From: Arthrobotrys musiformis
Lineage: Eukaryota > Ascomycota > Orbiliomycetes > Orbiliales > Orbiliaceae
Length of the DNA: 64,000 bases
NCBI GenBank assembly: GCA_036971715.1
Contig: JAVHJL010000007.1
Span: 1,364,001 to 1,428,000, forward strand
Direction of reading: 5' to 3'
Part shown: positions 56,705 through 64,000 of the stretch, one piece after another
Position numbering within the stretch: the stretch's first letter is position 1
Layout: each line of letters begins with the position of its first letter
The notes under the pieces: model-generated
Databases searched by the model: none
The model's input: the letters and a program-made list of their open reading frames with translations, nothing else
What the model was told of the DNA's origin: nothing
Position numbers and translations under genes: made by a program

Positions 56705-58887
56705 ATGATTAGATATAAAATAATCATTTTTCTCTATGGACTTATCGGTGTCTCGGGTAACACAGTTTCACCCGCTGTAGCAGGTCTGGATAGTGCTCTA
56801 ACAATTTTAAAGGACAACGATCTCTATGGTAGGCTTGTTTTGCGCAACTAGCTTCTCCTTTCATGGGCTAACGACACTTACTCTCGTAGCGCAATATACC
56901 ACAAGGACCAGCGATGGTATCCTCGTCGAGGCCGAAAAGCCCTTTCTGGTGGCTCATAAGGCTTGTGAAAGCCTCGGAGAGTCACTGTGGAACCCAGAAA
57001 TTGAAAGCTTTTCTGCTGGTCTGAATAATTCGTTGTTGTACCAAAAATACTTGGGGAAGTTTTCAGCAGGCCAGCAATTCTGGGTTGGATCAGCAGGCAA
57101 TACATGTCAAGCAATCGACTTCAAGGGAAGGTTCCAGACCTTGGATTGCCATCGAAAGCTCCCAGCCATCTGCACCCAGAGTGCCCCGCTTAGCAATCTT
57201 AGCTTTGTTGACACCTCACCAAGATTTCACATCACCAAGGCTATGGGAGATCAAACTCTGACTGGCTACAGAGACATAAACAGTTGGCGCTTTTTCGGAA
57301 TAAGATTTTCTGCGGCGCCACAGAGGTTCGGATATTCCTCCGTCTATTCTGGTAAAGGCCACGCGATGGCAATTGATGAACCTGCTCGTTGCCTTCAGAA
57401 CCTCAACTCAGAGGCTGTCGGAAGCGAGGATTGTCTGTTTCTTAATCTCTGGACCCCATATCTTCCTGGCAAAAGAATTACTAAGAAGGATCTTAAACCT
57501 GTCATGTTTTGGTTATACGGCGGTGGTAACGTCGTTGGAACGATTAGTGATCCTGGCGCTGACTGCGGAAACTTCGTAGCTCGTGGCGACGTCGTCTGTG
57601 TCGGGATAAATTACCGTCTCGGAAATTTTGGGTGGCTTGCCGCGGATAACACTACTATTACCGGAAATTATGCTCTGTCAGATATGGTCACTGGCCTCAA
57701 ATGGGTTCAGAAATATATCAAATATTTTGGTGGGGATCCCGCAAGAGTAACAATCATGGGAGAATCGGCTGGGGCAGCTGGTGTCCGTGCCTTGTTAGCC
57801 TCTAAGACTGCAAAGGGGCTTTTCCATGCTGCCATCATGGAGTCACAACCAGTTGGTTACATACCCCACCGTTGGTATGCGGAATACAGAACAATCGCAG
57901 AGCATACAAGTGCCTTTGGAGTTTTGGAAGCTGTCAACTGCACCAGTGCGTCGGACAAGGTGGCTTGCCTACGAGCAACTGATGCAAGTACTTTGACCTT
58001 GTTACCAGCGGATAAAGTGGCTAAGTATGTGAAAATACGTCCACCATGACCTCGAACGAATCCACAACTAACAGCAGTCTAGTTACCCCGTCATTGATAA
58101 CAAATTCCTCGAGTCAAACGGGCTCCAAGTCACGGGCAAGGGGTTCATCAACAGCGTTCCAACGATGATCGGCGCCACCAGGGATGAGTCCGCGATCGCC
58201 CTAGGACCATTACCCCGTTTTACTAACTTGACAGAATCTCTCGCCCTAATATCAAGTTTACTAACACAAGACATAACTGCAGCTGCCAATAGCCCAGCTT
58301 TCTCACTCCCACCTGGAGATCTGGCGGAAGCTGTCTTTAACGCGACAGTGCGGGTGGCAACTGATGGGACTATAAAATGCCTCGGCTTAGCCACCGCATA
58401 TTCCGCTGCTAAACACAAAACCCTCCCTTCAATATATGCCTTTGAGTTCAACAGAACTTACTCCCCACCGAATTACACGAGCTCACTCTGTTCTCCCCCC
58501 ATCACCCCTGAGTTTCCGTTGGGTGACGCGAACCAGGAGTACTATAAATGTCACGCGGGCGAGGTCATTTTGGTTTTCGGTACTGTACTCAGGCTTGGTC
58601 TTCCAGACCGTGACGGATTGGATATCCCATTCTCACAGGCGGTAATTGATCATTGGGCATCGTTCATGTGGCGATACGATCCGAACCCGAACCCGGCCTA
58701 CCTTAAAGCTAGAGGCTATTTTAACACCCTGAATCAAATCAGTCTTTCCGGAAAATGGGAAACAGTAAAGCCCAAAAGACCAGAGCTCAGAGTGCTTCAG
58801 TGGGATAGTCTCTCCATCCCCTTCTCGGAGGGACCTCAGTGCGCCGCCTTGGGGTATCCTCTGAACTATTATGAAGCATATCTTTGA
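56705..58887 (+). CDS. Secreted type-B carboxylesterase/lipase-like, 687 aa
   Basis: Three exons in phase: 56705-56828, 56890-58024, 58083-58887. The ATG at 56705 gives a signal peptide (MIRYKIIIFLYGLIGVSG), so the enzyme is probably secreted. Residues about 55-155 carry a lectin-like N-terminal module ending in FWVG, CQAID and LPAICTQSAP, usual in this fungal subfamily. The alpha/beta-hydrolase domain follows: EDCLFLNLWTP, the oxyanion loop WLYGGGN, catalytic Ser334 in GESAGAAG, the GATRDES acidic region, and a catalytic His in the CHAGEVILVFG segment. Many N-glycosylation sequons are present. It hydrolyses carboxyl esters; the natural substrate cannot be read from sequence. It appears intact. 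Confidence 0.88.
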
Positions 58888-61376
58888 ACGATTGCATATC
58901 ATCCATGTATGCTAGTATTGAAAATACCGGGAATTATCTGTTTTGTACCGAATTTTACCTGAGAGGTATACTTTGGGTGAACTCAGTGCTGAGTTGTTTC
59001 ATTTGTATGTGTTGAATGTTGTTTCTTGGTAGATGACTTAACACTAATTTGTGGTGTTGAGTTGTTTTCAATTATTTTTATATTATACGAGCGAATGCGA
59101 ATGCGATGGCGGCCGGAGGCCGCCTCCGTACAACATACGTATGTACGTACGCACAATAAGAAAGGTTCCGCAATAAACGCGGTTAACATTCAATATTTAA
59201 TATTCGGCATTCGACGTTCTCGTTCTAGTATGCGCGCGCGCACGTGACAATCCGACATTCGTAACGTTGACGTCAAAACTTGTACTTGTCAATTGTCTCG
59301 CATCGTATGAGCTCGAGTCGAAGCGTGATCACAACTTCACCGCGAACTGTAGTAGTACTAGTAGTAATGGTAATCTGGGTGTGCAGTCGGGGTTGAGTGG
59401 CGCCGCAGGCGCCTGCGGACTTATAACTAGGTAAGTTCTTGGGTAGGTAGGTACCTACCTACCTAGATATATATACTTTCTGTAATTAATCTCAATATTT
59501 TCATAGCATTTTGATTTTATAATAAATGTGTGGCAATATTAAGTTACTCACCTGTCTACCGGAGTATTACATTTCGAGGAAATCTTCCATCCAAATCCAC
59601 GGTTATCCCACAAAGTTCAAATCATGCAAGTTTGTATGCAGCGGATTTATATATTCTTGTTCTTTATTTTTATTTTCGCTTTCTTGTTTTTTCAAGTAAC
59701 ATACACCACTACTACAAAAAATAATGATAATAGAATTCTTTATTAATAAAAAACCTTGCTTTTATTTGATATCTTAAGAATTATTAACATATTAATAAAC
59801 TAAATAATGTTATTCTGAATTTTTAGTTATGTACCCCAAAGAAATTCTTCTTCAATCTTAATATTAGATGGGAATTCGCTGCCCCCACTGCACCTCAAAA
59901 TGATCTCTTCTCAAGCTTGATTTTGCCCAATACAAATATGGAAGCGTTGTATTGCTACCAAAAATCTTGATAAGTATCTTTCTTTATGTTCTAATTTCGG
60001 TTTTGGTATATATTACTTTTAATTTAGTTTGCGCCGCCGCTTCCAAGCCACTGATATGCCTAGATTGGGCTTTCGATAGAACTCAACATGGGACGCCATC
60101 ACATCCATAATTAAGTAAGAAGGCATCCAGGGAATGTATAAAGGTATGATACCTCCACAATCGTGACAGGAGCAGTTTCCTGACCCAATTCCGCCATTGC
60201 ATCCGCTCCCAAACCCGGCTGCTTGGGGGCGTAATTGTTTTAGCATGGTAAAATAGCGAGCCTTGTGGGACTTTAATCTCGAATGCCTGGATGATTTTGT
60301 CAAACGCGGGGCCCATTATTTATTATGAAGGTCTTCTTCAGAATACACATACGCTTCGTTGTGCTGCCTGATCGCTGCTGCACGACGAACGAGACCTGGC
60401 GGGTAGCACCTGGCACTCCGCTAGTGAAGTCGACAGAGAAAAATGACTTAAATGATCGATGCACCACCAACCGCACGCCCATCCAAGGGCTATGCTATTT
60501 GTATTGGTGTGATGATGGCGACCCTCTCAAAAGTAGATAGAGAAGTTTTCCAGAGTGAAATCACTGTCATTTCGAGCCCCAACACCGACGTATCGCTCAC
60601 CTAACGCGGAGATGAAAATACCGTCTAGAATCATCATACCAGTCCGTGGATAGGTAACATAAGGCCGATAAAGTATGACTACATGATTAGCAGGAGTAAG
60701 TGCTCGAATGCAAGGCGTGTCGTGTCGGTTACCGCCAACGGCGATGACAGCGACACCCCCTATAAATTTACCCTTCTCGTCATGCTGCTTCCACGAAAAA
60801 TGCAGCGGCCGACTTTTCGATGTCCTTCTCCAGAAGTTTAACAAGCGTAAAAAATGGTCTCGCTTGGTTAGGCTCGGAGCTCTCAAACCACTACTACTGC
60901 AATTGCTACTACTAATACTACTACTACGATCTTGAGGGCTGCCGAATTGTAGCGAACAGTGTCTGACGAACCAAACGGTCCGCGAACCTCGTAAAAGATT
61001 GCGAAAGAGTCGGCCGATTTTTAAGTACGACTACCCCCGTTAGGAGCTCAACGCTCCCGAACACGACGAGATATCTAGAGACCCTGCGGCTTCCAAACTC
61101 ACTGATAGCGGATTCGCTTTACGTAGCATTGCCGCAAGCAGATTTGGTGGGCATCTAGGGTTATCACGAATATGTGGTGATGCTATGAGACGGTCCATAG
61201 GTTAGTATGATGAAACTAATCTCATAGCTACGTAACCCCCCATCGGACGTCCAAAACCTCCTAAAACATCGGTACAGGCATATCAATAAGAAGCCTTTAC
61301 TGGCCACTAACTTCCCAAATATGTATAATGTAGTGCTATAACAATAGGCTCGCAGAAGTTAAATAAATAACACGGA
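58888..61376. other. 2.5-kb gene-poor stretch with palindromes
   Basis: No supportable gene. It contains a (GCGC)n/ACGT-rich tract (59120-59250), two perfect palindromes (59403-59418 and 59442-59463) and an AT-rich block (59700-59830). Short frames up to 119 codons lack features. Confidence 0.4.
59403..59463. repeat. Two adjacent perfect palindromes
   Basis: The 16-bp CCGCAGGCGCCTGCGG (59403-59418) is perfectly self-complementary. At 59442-59463 a 22-bp perfect palindrome of GGTA/TACC units is centred on GTAC. Both could extrude cruciforms. Confidence 0.85.
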
Positions 61377-62892
61377 TCACGGGTCTATGAGAACAAAAGC
61401 TCTCACGATGATCATATTCCGATCGAGATTCTTTCCTCCGCCATCACCATGTTTCCTAAGAAAAGGGCTTCCGACGAGCTTGATGGAACCGACCAGATCC
61501 ACCTCAGTGTCATTGCCGTCATTTACGCCGACGACCACACCTTGCCCCGTCGTCAAACTATCATCTTCTACCCTGGTAAACTTCATTTCGCTCAGATGTG
61601 GTGTTTCGATGGTGAAGGCGGCTCTTTCTGTCATTATAAGCCGAGAGAACTTAATCGATCGCTCGAAGACTTCCCTGAGCCTTTTGTTCAGTACGGCTGT
61701 ATTTAACAAGCTATCCAGCCGTTCTCGATCTATTCCAGGCGCCAACTTTTCCTGTATATAGGCCGTAAACCTATTCTTGAGCTTCTCCAGGAAGTCTTCC
61801 TCATTGTAGCTACCATCCCCGGCCTGTTGTAAAGCGCTTAGCTGACGCACAGTAATAGACCTCCATTTTCCGGCATTTTCATTGACTTCGTGGTCTGGAA
61901 AGAGCTTATCGAAAAAGGGAAGAGACTCGAGTCCCCCGATAAAGCCACCAAATGAGGCTAGGGGGTATGAGCGATCGAATAGTTCCTCGCTTATGAACTT
62001 CCAGATTGTCTGGCGAAGAAGTAGTCTCTTCTCTTTATCCGACGGGCCGTCAGTCTCGATAGAAGGATGAACTGAATCTGCCCAAAGCGCACTAGTATCC
62101 CAGTGGGCGAGAGGGTTGCCTTGTAGGACTATTTCTTTGAGTTCCTTAGACTTGCTAAGCCTCCCAATACTGCTGTTGAGTTGTACAAAGTCTTGGTGTA
62201 CCTGGGAATCGAAGCTAGGGTTGAATCTCTCCACAGAACTGAGCACTTCCCCTTGAAGTTTGGAGAATTTCTCACGTATCTGGCTTAATTCCTCCTTGTC
62301 TTTGGACCACTCTGTTTCGGCACCGGTGAAATCCTTGACCTCGAAAACTTTTAGAAAATTCTCCGCAAGGCCCAAATCTGATTCCAGTGATTTGTTTTTC
62401 TGTTCTCGGCGGGACAATTCCGATTCAAGTATTGCATGTCCATCCTTCCAGCTCGACAAAGCTACTCCAAGTTTTTTATTTTTCTGTTTTAGGCGGGACA
62501 ATTCCGATTCAAGTAATGCATTTGTCTCCTGCAACTTAGACAAATCTGATCGAAGTGATATATTTTCCTGTTCGAAGATGGGCAAACGCGCAGCCGCTTG
62601 CCTGAAGGGAGGATCCCACTGTTCGTGAAGCTCAGTAACCTTCGGCTTCGACCTTCTCAAGAAAACACTAAAACTTGGGATGTTAAAGCGTTTCCTTTTC
62701 ACCGAGCTGTCATAGGCGTAATTTTCCGCGGCTTGTTCGGATGGATGGCTAGTCTGGCGACGATGGTGGTCTGTCTGATGCTTTTGAGCCCTAGCGCTAG
62801 ACGATTGGGGTTCGGCTCGATCTACGGACGCGTTACTTGGACCCTCTTGTTCCTGGACCGGAGGAGCTGCGGCGCCCTCTTCAAAACTAGCC
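61377..62892 (-). CDS. Coiled-coil hypothetical protein (C-terminal exon, at least 504 codons)
   Basis: An uninterrupted frame follows an acceptor at 62893 (branch-like TACTGAC, then TACAG), so upstream exon(s) encode the true N-terminus. I could not place them; candidate frames at 62970-63317 do not join cleanly. The first 65 residues are disordered and rich in Gln, Ser and His, followed by KRKRF, a possible nuclear signal. A coiled coil built of repeats (LESELSRLKQKNKKL, LESELSRREQKNKSL) occupies about residues 105-185. A globular helical C-terminal domain contains HWDTSALWAD, LLLRQTIWKFISEELF and RLREVFERSIKFSRLI. No known family is recognised. It is transcribed divergently from the Hsp70-like gene at 63468. 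Confidence 0.65.
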
Positions 62893-63467
62893 CTGTATCG
62901 TCAAGTCAGTAAAACCCACACGTAAGTAATACGATACGCTGGTACTTCGCATACATTCTGATTCTGATTATTCTAGGATATGCTTCGACGCGAAGTGGTA
63001 TTCGCGAGATATATTATCGCGTTGGATACGGGTGGAGGGCGGTTGTACGGGGCTACTCTGGATTCTCCTATGGTACGATGACGATGGGACAGTCTGGAGA
63101 GGCTGGGAATAGAAGGGGTGAAAGGCAATTGCTGCAGCCTCGACACATGTGTTAGGCGTCGTGTTGCTGTGCCGTAAGCTCGCACTCGCCTGCAGCACTC
63201 CACCCCCTGTGCCACAAGCTGAATATTAGCATAGTTCAGCCGTCCTGGATTGTATTTCTCAGGCCAGTCTGGAGCGGGGTTTGTGGTTTGTCCTCCACTG
63301 CAGCGAGAGCTTCCCATCCGAAGTCATCGGACTAACGCTCATATACCACAGTACCGCCGACCTTTTAAAGTGGAAGACCTCTGAGATCGATAGACATTAG
63401 AGCTCAGCAATAGAAATATCCACTCGGTGTAACATTAGCCATCGGAACTTGTCAACTCGAACTCAAA
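62893..63467. other. Divergent region upstream of the coiled-coil gene and the Hsp70-like gene
   Basis: It contains the 3' splice site at 62893 and the unresolved 5' exon(s) of the coiled-coil gene, and the promoter of the Hsp70-like gene. A minus-strand ATG at 63317 opens a 114-codon frame that is a candidate first exon but ends in a stop before a good donor. Confidence 0.35.
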
Positions 63468-64000
63468 ATGTCGGGGACGCCTTCTTCATCCGGGGCCGGG
63501 GCACGGATTGTCATTGGGCTCGACTTTGGAACAACATATTCGTGAGTAGGCCTCTCTAGATAACTTGAAAGGCTGGCGCTAAATTAAAAACGATAGCGGA
63601 GTGGCCTACTGTGACGAGGTAGGTGCCGCTGAGGGAACGAGCGGTGTCCAGCTCATCACTTCCTGGCCGGGGATGGCTACGCATACCGGAACGAACGAGT
63701 GAGTCGCACCCCTCACTTCCATCCTCATCTTGATATCACTGACCGCTCGGTAGGAAAACACCGAGCCGGATTGCCTATGGCCCGCCTCCCGACCCCGTGA
63801 TTCTTTGGGGGAACCAGATTAAGCACAATACAAAAGCTACTGTCCACGCTTGCATGAAGCTTAAGCTAGACGAAGACGGGGGGGATGCGGATCGATTTCG
63901 CCGTTTTATTGCTCTTCTTACTAGCGGCGTGGAAAACGTCAACATTGATGATATCCTCGAGAAACCGAGCGAAACTTCCGATTACCCAGGTAAAAGCCCA
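63468..64000 (+). CDS. Hsp70-like (actin-fold ATPase) protein, N-terminal part, runs off the window
   Basis: Exons in phase: 63468-63541, 63597-63698, 63754-63989, then a GTAAAA donor at 63990. The start MSGTPSSSGAG leads into the phosphate-1 loop IGLDFGTTYSG, the hallmark of the Hsp70/HSPA12 ATPase fold, then VAYCDE, TSWPG and KTPSRIAYG. This pattern fits the expanded fungal family of Hsp70-like proteins related to HSPA12 rather than canonical SSA/SSB chaperones, whose start is far more conserved. These proteins bind ATP; clients are unknown. The rest of the ATPase and any substrate domain lie beyond the window. Confidence 0.85.

Noticed and set aside
1..64000. CRISPR arrays, bacterial operons or Shine-Dalgarno-led genes
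   Set aside because: No regular spacer-repeat arrays; the intron structure and gene families are fungal.

Overview
This window is nuclear DNA from a filamentous ascomycete (Pezizomycotina). The genes are split by short spliceosomal introns, mostly 50-100 nt, with GTAAGT-like donors and CTAAC/TACTAAT-like branch sites. The gene families are fungal: PNP-NACHT-ankyrin and NACHT-WD40 NLR-like receptors, a DUF7580-like helical protein, an AcuF-type C2H2 protein and a type-B carboxylesterase. The nuclear tRNA-Asp carries an intron. I cannot assign a class or species. Gene density is low and long stretches hold no supportable gene, as in an accessory compartment.

Region 1 (0-14 kb) is the most unusual part. 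Four intron-bearing genes encode helical, coiled-coil-rich proteins of two types. The two A-type genes (2097-5020 minus, 788 aa; 11029-13784 plus, 727 aa) are clear paralogs sharing an 8-exon layout that ends in a 21-24 nt micro-exon. The two B-type genes (6144-7484 and 8761-10153 plus, 410 and 419 aa) share a 3-exon, phase-0 layout. The layout A-B-B-A suggests two A/B pairs. Long coiled coils with embedded hydrophobic or Gly/Ala-rich segments recall two-component alpha-helical pore-forming proteins. That analogy is inference; I recognise no family. A small beta-rich hypothetical protein and a degenerate ~145-bp repeat tract lie to the left.

Region 2 (18-26.3 kb) holds a Cys-rich hypothetical protein, a DUF7580-like/nucleoside-phosphorylase-like fusion (954 aa) and a C2H2 protein ending in a FYVE finger (684 aa). 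Region 3 (27-33 kb) has a tRNA-Asp(GTC) and a small secreted protein with a Kex2-like site.

Region 4 (33-46.5 kb) is an NLR graveyard and nursery. It contains a decayed helical-NACHT-WD40 gene whose 13-repeat WD40 part is still open, a MITE-like element, and a tandem duplication of a PNP-NACHT-ankyrin gene. One copy is intact (1376 aa). The other has lost about 3 kb, so its PNP domain now abuts the last ankyrin repeat.

Region 5 (48-64 kb) contains a small hypothetical protein, a BTB remnant, a GMP synthase with 18 exons (543 aa, catalytic residues present), a secreted-type carboxylesterase, and a coiled-coil gene divergent from an Hsp70-like gene that runs off the window. Many of these families are known or suspected in fungal non-self recognition and programmed cell death. 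A possible link between the NLR-like genes and the coiled-coil cluster is speculative.
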